DNA from: SIG440 sp045631525
GTDB taxonomy: Bacteria > Bacillota > Clostridia > Monoglobales > Monoglobaceae
Assembly: GCA_045631525.1 (NCBI GenBank)
Contig: JAZQUY010000028.1
Coordinates: forward strand, 1-64,000
Length of the DNA: 64,000 nt
Direction: 5' to 3'
Shown: piece after piece, positions 34,441 through 41,805 of the stretch
How the letters are laid out: the number at the start of each line of letters is the position of its first letter
How positions within the stretch are numbered: the first letter of the stretch is position 1
Position numbers and translations under genes: made by a program
The notes under the pieces: generated by a model
The model's database searches: none
Told to the model about the DNA's origin: nothing
The model's input: only the letters and a program-made list of their open reading frames with translations

Positions 34441-34511
34441 TTACATTTTTTTACATATACCTCCAAACCCTTGCCACAGTAGATTTCGACGAATTAAGTA
34501 AAAAAATGTAA
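34441..34511. repeat. 22-bp direct-repeat motif, copy 2, with an inverted partner
   Basis: 34441-34462 matches 22338-22359 at 21 of 22 positions. Its first 14 bases (34441-34454) are also perfectly complementary to 34498-34511. A second pair, AATTCGTC (34413-34420) with GACGAATT (34488-34495), interleaves with it. The 430-base gap 34247-34676 otherwise holds the two tuf terminators and the nrd promoter; no gene is seen. Confidence 0.5.
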
Positions 34512-34535
34512 TAAAGGAAAGACGAAGAATAGATG

Positions 34536-34564
34536 TTGACAAAAAATAGGGACTGCTATATAAT
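34536..34564 (+). promoter_or_regulatory. Consensus sigma-A promoter of the nrd operon
   Basis: TTGACA (34536-34541), 17-base spacer, TATAAT (34559-34564), a full consensus match. Confidence 0.9.
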
Positions 34565-34611
34565 AGCATATGTAGTGCATTTGAGGTTTTTTGAAACTCA
34601 ATATATTGTGT
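34563..34611 (+). promoter_or_regulatory. NrdR box pair
   Basis: ACTCAATATATTGTGT (34596-34611) matches the NrdR consensus (ACACwATATwkTGTGT type) at nearly all positions. A weaker 16-base copy lies at 34563-34578, 33 bases upstream and overlapping the -10 box, close to the three-helical-turn spacing usual for NrdR box pairs. NrdR represses ribonucleotide reductase genes when dATP is high. Confidence 0.7.
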
Positions 34612-34676
34612 TTTTGTGAAAATTACGCACAAGTCCCTCAAAGGCGTTGAAATTGCTTGACGAAGGGGGATTTGGA

Positions 34677-35366
34677 ATGAAAATTTGCGGCCTTATGAAG
34701 ACGACCTTGCTTGATTTCCCAGGGAAAGTAGCTTGCACGGTTTTTCTTGGCGGATGCAACCTCAGGTGTCATTTTTGTCACAATTCTGCCCTTGCTTTTG
34801 AGGAAAATGGAGACTTTGTTTCTGGAAATGAGTTTTTTGCATTTCTTGACAGACGAAAAGGGGTCTTGGATGCGGTTTGTGTAAGCGGTGGCGAACCCCT
34901 TATGCACAAAGAGGTTTTTGAGTTTCTCAAAAAGATAAAGAATATGGGATTTTTGGTGAAGCTTGATACCAACGGATGCTTCCCTGAAATGCTTGAAAGG
35001 GCGTTGGCGAGTGGAAGCCTCGACTATGTAGCAATGGACATAAAGGGCTGCCTTTCGGCATATGGAAGATGTGTAGGATTGAATAATTTTGATACATCAA
35101 AAATAAAAGAGTCTATTGAGCTTTTGAAAAATTCCAACATTGACCATGAATTTCGTACCACAGTTGTCAAAGGGTTACATTCAAAAGAGAGCCTTGTGGA
35201 TATTGCAAAGCTTATTGCGGGTGAAAAGAGATATTTTCTGCAAGGGTTTAAAATGAGCGATGGTGTTCCCGATAAGACATTATCAGAATTTACAAAAGAA
35301 GAAATGGAAAATTTGCTCAAAGCGGTGAGGGAGTACGTTCCTGATGCTGAGTTGAGAGGAATATAA
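34677..35366 (+). CDS. nrdG: Anaerobic ribonucleotide reductase activating protein (radical SAM)
   Basis: NrdG uses SAM and a 4Fe-4S cluster to create the glycyl radical on NrdD. The cluster motif is CNLRCHFC (CxxxCxxC) near residues 26-33, followed by a GGEPL motif near 70. At 229 aa it belongs to the longer NrdG-like subgroup (TIGR02495 type). I choose ATG 34677, behind GAAGGGGGA. The frame is open to a TTG at 34647 without a site. It precedes nrdD by 46 bases; here the activase comes first, whereas many genomes have nrdD first. Confidence 0.92.
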   Translation: MKICGLMKTTLLDFPGKVACTVFLGGCNLRCHFCHNSALAFEENGDFVSGNEFFAFLDRRKGVLDAVCVSGGEPLMHKEVFEFLKKIKNMGFLVKLDTNGCFPEMLERALASGSLDYVAMDIKGCLSAYGRCVGLNNFDTSKIKESIELLKNSNIDHEFRTTVVKGLHSKESLVDIAKLIAGEKRYFLQGFKMSDGVPDKTLSEFTKEEMENLLKAVREYVPDAELRGI

Positions 35367-35412
35367 ATAAAAATTACAGCAGAAAAGCTGATAGAAAAAC
35401 GGAGGGGAAATT

Positions 35413-37761
35413 ATGTATAAGGTAAAAAAGAGAGATAACAAGCTTGTCGAGTTTGATTTGTCCAAAATCAGTGACGCTATGCTTCAGGCTTTTGAGGCGC
35501 AGAACAGACAATATAATCAGAACATCATAGACTTTTTGGCGCTGAAAGTCACAGCTGACTTTGAGCCAAAGGTAAAGGAAGATGCAATATCAGTAGAAGA
35601 CATTCAGGACAGCGTTGAGTCTGTGCTTGTTCAGGCTGGGTATGCTGATGTTGCAAAGGCATACATCCTTTACAGAAAGCTGCACGAAAAAATGCGTAAT
35701 ATGCAGTCAACCATCCTTGACTATAAAGAGGTTGTTGACAATTACGTAAAAATCAATGACTGGCGTGTTAAGGAGAATTCTACCGTTACATATTCTGTGG
35801 GCGGTCTTATTCTTTCAAACTCGGGTGCTATCACCGCAAATTATTGGCTCAGCGAAATTTATGATGAGGAAATTGCAAACGCCCACAGAAATGCGGATAT
35901 TCATATTCACGACCTTTCGATGCTCACAGGTTATTGTGCAGGTTGGTCGTTGAAACAGCTTATTCAGGAAGGTCTTGGTGGCGTTGAGGGAAAGATTACA
36001 TCTTCTCCTGCAAGTCACCTTGCTACCCTCTGCAACCAGATGGTTAACTTCCTTGGAATTATGCAGAATGAATGGGCAGGTGCTCAGGCGTTCAGCTCTT
36101 TTGATACATATCTTGCGCCTTTTGTAAAGGTGGACAATCTCAGCTATGACCAGGTTAAAAAGTGTATTGAGTCCTTTATTTATGGTGTAAACACTCCGTC
36201 GCGTTGGGGAACTCAGGCTCCGTTCTCAAACATCACACTTGACTGGACTGTTCCTGCGGACCTTGCTGAGCTCCCTGCCATTGTTGGCGGCAAAGAAATG
36301 GACTTCAAGTATAAAGATTGTAAGAAAGAAATGGATATGGTCAACCGTGCGTTCATTGAAACAATGATAGAGGGCGATGCAAATGGCCGTGGATTCCAGT
36401 ATCCTATTCCTACATATTCAATCACCAGTAATTTTGACTGGTCAGAGACAGAAAACAACAAGCTTCTCTTTGAGATGACATCAAAGTATGGTACGCCTTA
36501 CTTCTCAAACTATATCAACAGCGATATGGAACCAAGCGATGTCCGCAGTATGTGCTGCCGTCTTAGACTTGACCTTCGTGAGCTCAGAAAGAAATCAGGT
36601 GGTTTCTTTGGTAGTGGTGAAAGTACAGGTTCTGTTGGTGTTGTTACCATCAATATGCCGAGAATTGCTTATCTTGCAAAGGATGAAGAAGATTTCTTCA
36701 AGCGCCTTGACAAGCTTATGGATATTTCGGCTCGTTCTCTTAAAGTAAAGAGAGATATTATTACAAGACTTCTTGATGAGGGACTTTATCCATATACAAA
36801 GAGATATCTCGGCACATTCAATAACCATTTCTCAACCATTGGTCTTATTGGTATGAACGAGGTTGGACTTAATGCGAAATGGCTTGGCAAGGATATGACA
36901 AGCCCCGAAACACAGGAATTCACCAAGAAGGTTCTCAATCATATGAGAGACAGACTTTCTGACTATCAGGAAAAATACGGCGACCTTTATAACCTTGAAG
37001 CAACCCCTGCTGAGTCAACTACATATCGTTTGGCAAAGCACGATGTGAAGAGATATCCTGATATTATAACAGCGGCAGAAGAGGGCGGAACACCTTACTA
37101 CACAAACAGCTCGCATCTTCCTGTTGGCTTCACTTCTGATATTTTTGATGCTCTTGATATTCAGGATGAGCTTCAGACCCTTTATACATCAGGAACAGTA
37201 TTCCATGCATTTCTTGGCGAAAAGCTTCCCACATGGAAAGCAGCTGCTGACCTTGTGAGAAAGATTGCTGAAAATTACAAGCTGCCTTATTACACATTGT
37301 CACCAACATATTCCGTTTGTCGTGAGCATGGATATTTGATAGGTGAGCAGGATAAGTGCCCAATCTGTGGTGGTCAGACCGAGGTTTACAGCAGAATTAC
37401 CGGTTATTATCGTCCGGTTCGCAACTGGAATGACGGAAAGACTCAGGAATATAAAGAAAGAAAGCTTTATGACATTGAAAATTCTGTTCTTAAAAAGGGC
37501 GGCGAAAAGGCTGATTGTGCGTGTGAAAACGGCTTGATGCTTTTTACCACCAAGACCTGTCCAAACTGTAATGCTGCAAAAGCTGTTTTGGAAAAGAACA
37601 ATATTGGGTATAATATTGTTGATGCGGAAGCTGACGCTACCCTTACTGAAAAGTTTGGTATTCGTCAGGCACCCACACTGGTTGCAGTGAACGGCTGTGA
37701 TGTTCAAAAATTTGCTGGTGTTGGCGAAATCAGAAAGTATATTGAGTCGATTAAGGGCTAG
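35413..37761 (+). CDS. nrdD: Anaerobic (class III) ribonucleoside-triphosphate reductase fused to a glutaredoxin-like domain
   Basis: NrdD reduces ribonucleotides to deoxyribonucleotides under anoxia. The 782-aa chain has an N-terminal ATP-cone (YKVKKRDNKLVEFDLSKI in pieces), the ten-stranded barrel, a zinc site near C636, H639, C649 and C652, and the glycyl-radical motif RITGYY with the radical at G664. It does not end there: from about residue 700 it continues with FTTKTCPNCNAAK (CPNC at 716-719) and APTLVAVNG, a thioredoxin/glutaredoxin fold of about 75 residues. This suggests the redoxin-dependent NrdD subgroup rather than the formate-dependent one. trxB follows in the same direction. Confidence 0.95.
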   Translation: MYKVKKRDNKLVEFDLSKISDAMLQAFEAQNRQYNQNIIDFLALKVTADFEPKVKEDAISVEDIQDSVESVLVQAGYADVAKAYILYRKLHEKMRNMQSTILDYKEVVDNYVKINDWRVKENSTVTYSVGGLILSNSGAITANYWLSEIYDEEIANAHRNADIHIHDLSMLTGYCAGWSLKQLIQEGLGGVEGKITSSPASHLATLCNQMVNFLGIMQNEWAGAQAFSSFDTYLAPFVKVDNLSYDQVKKCIESFIYGVNTPSRWGTQAPFSNITLDWTVPADLAELPAIVGGKEMDFKYKDCKKEMDMVNRAFIETMIEGDANGRGFQYPIPTYSITSNFDWSETENNKLLFEMTSKYGTPYFSNYINSDMEPSDVRSMCCRLRLDLRELRKKSGGFFGSGESTGSVGVVTINMPRIAYLAKDEEDFFKRLDKLMDISARSLKVKRDIITRLLDEGLYPYTKRYLGTFNNHFSTIGLIGMNEVGLNAKWLGKDMTSPETQEFTKKVLNHMRDRLSDYQEKYGDLYNLEATPAESTTYRLAKHDVKRYPDIITAAEEGGTPYYTNSSHLPVGFTSDIFDALDIQDELQTLYTSGTVFHAFLGEKLPTWKAAADLVRKIAENYKLPYYTLSPTYSVCREHGYLIGEQDKCPICGGQTEVYSRITGYYRPVRNWNDGKTQEYKERKLYDIENSVLKKGGEKADCACENGLMLFTTKTCPNCNAAKAVLEKNNIGYNIVDAEADATLTEKFGIRQAPTLVAVNGCDVQKFAGVGEIRKYIESIKG

Positions 37762-37771
37762 AAAATCTCAG

Positions 37772-37803
37772 GTAGCCGAAACGTAATTGTTTCGGCTACT
37801 TTT
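37772..37803 (+). terminator. Hairpin terminator between nrdD and trxB
   Basis: GTAGCCGAAAC (37772-37782) pairs with GTTTCGGCTAC (37789-37799) and is followed by TTTT. The short T-run suggests partial termination, lowering trxB relative to nrdD. Confidence 0.75.
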
Positions 37804-37821
37804 GTGAAAGGAAAAATGAAG

Positions 37822-38730
37822 ATGCTTTATGACATTGTTATAATCGGCGGAGGCCCTGCGGGGCTTACTGCGGCGCTTTATGCACTCCGTGCCGAAAAGA
37901 CGGTTTTAGTAATTGAAAAAATGGGGCTTGGGGGACAGATTGCCCTTTCTGAGCACGTGGAAAACTTCCCTGGAACACCCAAAATGAGTGGCATGGAGTT
38001 TGCTTCAAATCTTGCATCTCAGGTGGAAGCTTTGGGTGGCGTGATTGAATATGAGACAGTTCTTGAAATCAAGGATGGAAATCCCAAAACTGTGGTTACC
38101 GATTTTGGCGAGCACCAGGGTAAATGCGTGATTATTGCAACGGGTGTTACAAATCGTCGGCTTGGAATTGAGGGCGAAGAGGGCCTCATCGGCAGGGGTA
38201 TTTCTTTTTGTGCTGTATGTGACGGCTCTTTTTACAAGAACAAGACGGTTGCGGTAATCGGCGGAGGGAATACAGCTGTTGAGGATGCTATTTATCTTTC
38301 AAACATTGCAGAAAAAGTATATCTTGTTCACAGGCGAGCAGAGTTTCGGGCAGAAAGCCGTCTTGTACGTGAGCTTGAGGGAAAGCAGAATGTGGAGCTT
38401 GTCCTTGACAGCGTGCCCGAAAAATTTGTTGATGATGGTGGATTTAAGGGTGTGGAGGTTGTGAATGTAAAGACTCAGGAGAAACGTTTTCTCAAGATTG
38501 ATGGCGCATTTGTTGCTGTTGGTCAAATTCCTCAGAGTGACATTTTCAAGGGCTTTATCAATCTCGATGAGAGTGGATATATCGCATCAGGAGAAGATTG
38601 TCGCACCAATGTGGAGGGCGTTTTTGTGGCAGGTGACTGCAGAAATAAAACTGTCCGACAGCTTACTACTGCTGTGGGTGACGGAAGTGTTGCGGCGCTT
38701 GCGGCTTGTGATTATTTGCTTAATAAGTAA
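37822..38730 (+). CDS. trxB: Thioredoxin reductase
   Basis: TrxB transfers electrons from NAD(P)H through FAD to a redoxin. The 302-aa protein has the FAD motif IIGGGPAGLTAA near residues 7-18, the redox-active CAVCDG near 130-135, the NAD(P)H motif IGGGNTAVEDA and the C-terminal FAD-binding VFVAGDCR. Three starts are possible (GTG 37804, ATG 37816, ATG 37822). AAAGGA is spaced best for 37822. The likely partner is the redoxin domain fused to NrdD just upstream; no free thioredoxin gene is in the window. Confidence 0.92.
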   Translation: MLYDIVIIGGGPAGLTAALYALRAEKTVLVIEKMGLGGQIALSEHVENFPGTPKMSGMEFASNLASQVEALGGVIEYETVLEIKDGNPKTVVTDFGEHQGKCVIIATGVTNRRLGIEGEEGLIGRGISFCAVCDGSFYKNKTVAVIGGGNTAVEDAIYLSNIAEKVYLVHRRAEFRAESRLVRELEGKQNVELVLDSVPEKFVDDGGFKGVEVVNVKTQEKRFLKIDGAFVAVGQIPQSDIFKGFINLDESGYIASGEDCRTNVEGVFVAGDCRNKTVRQLTTAVGDGSVAALAACDYLLNK

Positions 38731-38746
38731 AGTTTGATATATAAGT

Positions 38747-38786
38747 AAAGCCTCGACTGTTTATAAGCCGGGGCTTTGAGTTTTTT
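38747..38786 (+). terminator. Terminator after trxB
   Basis: AAAGCCTCGAC (38747-38757) pairs imperfectly with GCCGGGGCTTT (38767-38777), followed by GAGTTTTTT. Confidence 0.7.
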
Positions 38787-39324
38787 ATTCAATGGTTTTT
38801 CCAAGGAAAGCGGCGGCAGACTCTGCAAGCTTTTGTTCAAGTTCTCCAAAGCTTTCTTTTTCCGGAGAGGAGAGGAACATGACTGTTCCTATGGCGTCGC
38901 CGTCATAGATGATGGGTGCGGCAATTCCTGCCATGAGGGAATCATTGCTGTCAGATACAGTGATATTTTTTTCGCCGTTTTTGAGGACAAAGGTGCTTTT
39001 TTGAGACATTACCTTTTCAATGTCGTCCGAAATTTTTTTGTTCATAAGCTCCTTTTTTGAAACACCTGAAACTGCGATGACGGTGTCTTTATCCGAAATA
39101 CACGCTGGAATTCCTGCGGTGTGGGCAAGGGCTTCGGCGTATTGACTTGCAAACTCGCCAAGCTCGCCTATGGGTGAATATTTTTTGAAAATAACTGTGC
39201 CGTCGCTTTCTGTATAAATTTCGAGTGGGTCGCCCTCGCGGATGCGCATAGTGCGGCGGATTTCCTTTGGAATAACAACACGTCCAAGGTCGTCTATTCT
39301 TCTAACAATTCCTGTTGCTTTCAT
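38785..39324 (-). CDS. spoVT: Stage V sporulation protein T
   Basis: SpoVT is an AbrB-type regulator of forespore genes. The 179-aa protein has the AbrB swapped-hairpin domain at residues 1-50 (MKATGIVRRIDDLGRVVIPK at the start, then RRTMRIREGDPLEIY) and a C-terminal GAF-like domain (GIPACISDKDTVIAVSGV, GTVMFLSSPEKE), as in Bacillus SpoVT. The start is ATG 39324 behind AAGGAGC. The frame stays open far upstream, but that part is low-complexity and non-coding. It is convergent with trxB and divergent from rnhA. Its promoter, expected to be sigma-G dependent, is not clear to me. Confidence 0.93.
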   Translation of the reverse strand: MKATGIVRRIDDLGRVVIPKEIRRTMRIREGDPLEIYTESDGTVIFKKYSPIGELGEFASQYAEALAHTAGIPACISDKDTVIAVSGVSKKELMNKKISDDIEKVMSQKSTFVLKNGEKNITVSDSNDSLMAGIAAPIIYDGDAIGTVMFLSSPEKESFGELEQKLAESAAAFLGKTIE

Positions 39325-39559
39325 ATAATAAGTGCTCCTTTTGGTTGATTTTACAAATCTATTATTTGAAATTGCGAGAATTTTATCCAAAGAAATTCTT
39401 GGAATATTTGTTAAGATTGGTAGCCTGAGACAAAAGTAAATAAAAATTTTCAGAATTATTAAAATAATATAGATTTTTTTGAAAACTTGTGATACAATAA
39501 AAAGGATGCAAAAAATGGATTTCAAATTGCATCAATAATCAATTTGGAGCAGTGCGAAA

Positions 39560-40003
39560 ATGAAAAAGGTTGAAATTTTCACTGACGGTGCTTGTAGCGG
39601 AAATCCCGGTCCCGGCGGATATGGTGTGGTGCTTCGGTATAACGGAGCGGAAAAAGAGCTTTCTGGAGGGGAAACAATGACCACCAATAACCGCATGGAG
39701 CTTACTGCGGCGATAGAGGGGTTAAAAGCGCTCAAAGAACGATGCAGCGTCACTCTCTACAGTGATTCGAAATATCTCGTTGATGCGATAAATTGCGGCT
39801 GGGCTCTTAAGTGGCGTGAAAGCGGCTGGATGCGCAACAAACGTGATGCGGCGCAGAACCCTGATTTGTGGGAGAGGCTTCTTGAACTTCTTGATATGCA
39901 TGAGGTGTGTTTAGTGTGGGTCAAGGGTCATGCAGGGCATCCTGAAAATGAGCGTTGTGACCGTTTGGCAGTTATGGAGACCGAAAGGCATCGCCAGAGT
40001 TAA
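39560..40003 (+). CDS. rnhA: Ribonuclease HI
   Basis: RNase HI cuts the RNA strand of RNA-DNA hybrids. The 147-aa protein has the four acidic catalytic residues in order: FTDGACSGNPGPGG (D near 8), MELTAAIEG (E near 45), YSDSKYLVDA (D near 69) and NERCDRLA (D near 134). Length is typical. Upstream is an extended -10 element TGATACAAT (ending 39498) and, in the presumed leader, the inverted repeat GATGCAA (39505-39511) with TTGCATC (39527-39533). Confidence 0.95.
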   Translation: MKKVEIFTDGACSGNPGPGGYGVVLRYNGAEKELSGGETMTTNNRMELTAAIEGLKALKERCSVTLYSDSKYLVDAINCGWALKWRESGWMRNKRDAAQNPDLWERLLELLDMHEVCLVWVKGHAGHPENERCDRLAVMETERHRQS

Positions 40004-40111
40004 TTCAAATTGATTAAATTTACGGAGAGGTCTACTTTTCATAGATTTTTACGGACGAAGATTTGTCCGCAAGGTTACTCCGCAGTTTTTAAAGGAAAGG
40101 TAGTTATCAAT

Positions 40112-41290
40112 ATGGAAACAAAACGAATTTATGTTGACCACGCAGCCACCACCCCTATGAGGCGTGAAGTGCTTGATGCCATGATTCCTTATTTTACGGA
40201 AAACTTTGGCAATGCATCCACTGTTTATCAGGAGGGAAGAACGGCTAAAAAAGCGGTCAGCGAGGCAAGAGACGCGGTTGCAAAGGCAATCGGGGCAAAT
40301 ACCGACGAAATATTTTTTACCGGCTCAGGTACGGAAGCGGACAACTGGGCAATCAGAGGTGTTGCCTATGCAAATAAGGCAAAGGGCAACCATATAATCA
40401 CATCTGCTGTTGAGCATCACGCGGTGCTTCACACTTGCCAGGCGCTTGAAAAAGAGGGCTTCAGAGTTACCTATTTGCCAGTGGATGAATTCGGTATGGT
40501 GTCACCTGAGGATGTTAAAAACGCTATTTGTGATGAAACAATTCTTGTTACCATTATGACGGCAAACAACGAAATTGGAACAATTATGCCTATCGAGGAG
40601 ATTGGAAAGATAACTCGTGAAAAAGGTGTTATTTTCCACACCGATGCTGTTCAGGCAATGGGAATGATGGAAATTGATGTGGAAAAGATGGGCGTTGACC
40701 TTTTGTCGATGACGGGGCACAAGTTTTATGGACCGAAAGGCAGTGGCGCTCTTTATATAAGAAAGGGAGTAAAGGTTAAGCCTTTTATTACCGGCGGTGC
40801 TCAGGAGAAAAACAAGCGTGCCGGAACAGAGAACGTAGCGTCCATTGTGGGACTTGCAAAGGCTATTTCTCTGGCAACAGCTGAAAGATGCGAAAAAGTG
40901 CCCAAGCTTGAAAAAATGAGGGATGAATTTATTGACAGAGTTCTTGAAGAAATCCCTTATACAAGGCTCAACGGTCACAGAACAAAGAGACTTGCGGGAA
41001 ATGCCAATATCTCATTTGAATTTATTGAGGGTGAATCACTTCTTTTGATGCTTGATATGCAAGGAATTTCGGCATCCAGCGGAAGTGCCTGCACGTCAGG
41101 GTCGCTTGACCCATCACACGTGCTTTTGGCTATCGGGCTTAAACACGAAGTGGCTCACGGTTCGCTCAGAGTGTCTTTTGGTGAGAGCAACACTATGGAT
41201 GATGTAGACAGAATTGTTGATAGCCTAAAAACCATTGTTTCAAGGCTTCGTGAGATGTCGCCACTTTATGAGGCGGTTAAAAATAAATAG
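40112..41290 (+). CDS. nifS: Cysteine desulfurase (NifS/IscS type)
   Basis: This PLP enzyme takes sulfur from cysteine for Fe-S clusters and thiolated tRNA. The 392-aa protein starts at ATG 40112 behind AAAGGAAAGG; the frame is open to 40010, but that segment has no ribosome site and is non-conserved. Features are YVDHAATTPM at residues 6-15, the PLP-lysine motif SMTGHKFYGPKG near 200 and the catalytic-cysteine loop SSGSACTSGSLDPSH near 321. A scaffold gene follows after 24 bases. The 108-base gap upstream holds a nested hairpin (CGGAC with GTCCG inside CGGAG with CTCCG). Confidence 0.95.
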   Translation: METKRIYVDHAATTPMRREVLDAMIPYFTENFGNASTVYQEGRTAKKAVSEARDAVAKAIGANTDEIFFTGSGTEADNWAIRGVAYANKAKGNHIITSAVEHHAVLHTCQALEKEGFRVTYLPVDEFGMVSPEDVKNAICDETILVTIMTANNEIGTIMPIEEIGKITREKGVIFHTDAVQAMGMMEIDVEKMGVDLLSMTGHKFYGPKGSGALYIRKGVKVKPFITGGAQEKNKRAGTENVASIVGLAKAISLATAERCEKVPKLEKMRDEFIDRVLEEIPYTRLNGHRTKRLAGNANISFEFIEGESLLLMLDMQGISASSGSACTSGSLDPSHVLLAIGLKHEVAHGSLRVSFGESNTMDDVDRIVDSLKTIVSRLREMSPLYEAVKNK

Positions 41291-41314
41291 ATTTTACTGA
41301 AAGAAGGATAAAAA

Positions 41315-41764
41315 ATGTATAGCGAAAAAGTTATGGATCATTTCTCAAATCCGAGAAATGTGGGAGAAATTGAAGATGCAAACGCAGTTGGTCAGGTAGG
41401 AAACCCCAAGTGCGGTGATATCATGAAGATTTATATGAAAATCAATGATGATACAAAGGAAATTGAGGACGTTAAGTTCAAGACTTTTGGTTGTGGTGCG
41501 GCCGTTGCTACATCAAGTATGGCGACAGAAATGGTGAAAGGAAAGACCATTGATGAGGCACTTGAAATTACCAATGTTGCTGTGGCTGAGGCACTTGACG
41601 GACTTCCTCCTGTGAAAATGCACTGTTCAAACCTCGCTCAGGAAGCAATTCATTCGGCGATTGCGGATTATTATAACCGCAAGGGCATTGACCCCACCCA
41701 TATTGTTGGATGCAACGGTGATTGTGCTTGCTGTCACCATGGACACAGTGAAGAGGAAGAATAA
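41315..41764 (+). CDS. Fe-S cluster assembly scaffold (NifU/IscU type)
   Basis: This protein accepts sulfur and iron for nascent Fe-S clusters. The 149-aa chain is the U-type scaffold with the three cluster cysteines in NPKCGD near 36, GCGAAVATSS near 61 and KMHCSNLA near 104. The C-terminal extension CNGDCACCHHGHSEEEE is rich in Cys, His and Glu, a feature of clostridial NifU-like scaffolds. It lies directly after nifS and before mnmA, so it is part of a sulfur-mobilisation unit. Confidence 0.95.
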   Translation: MYSEKVMDHFSNPRNVGEIEDANAVGQVGNPKCGDIMKIYMKINDDTKEIEDVKFKTFGCGAAVATSSMATEMVKGKTIDEALEITNVAVAEALDGLPPVKMHCSNLAQEAIHSAIADYYNRKGIDPTHIVGCNGDCACCHHGHSEEEE

Positions 41765-41778
41765 AATCTGAAAGGATG

Positions 41779-41805
41779 AAAAGGCTGGCGGATGTCAGCC
41801 TTTTT
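41779..41805 (+). promoter_or_regulatory. Terminator-like hairpin containing the mnmA ribosome site and start codon
   Basis: AAAAGGCTG (41779-41787) pairs with CAGCCTTTT (41796-41804). The 5' arm contains the AAAAGG ribosome site and the loop carries the ATG at 41792. T residues follow. The hairpin could end transcription, hide the start, or both. Confidence 0.65.

Noticed and set aside
39325..39525. N-terminal extension of SpoVT by 67 residues
   Set aside because: It is low-complexity hydrophobic sequence from an AT-rich non-coding gap; the AbrB domain starts exactly at ATG 39324 behind AAGGAGC.
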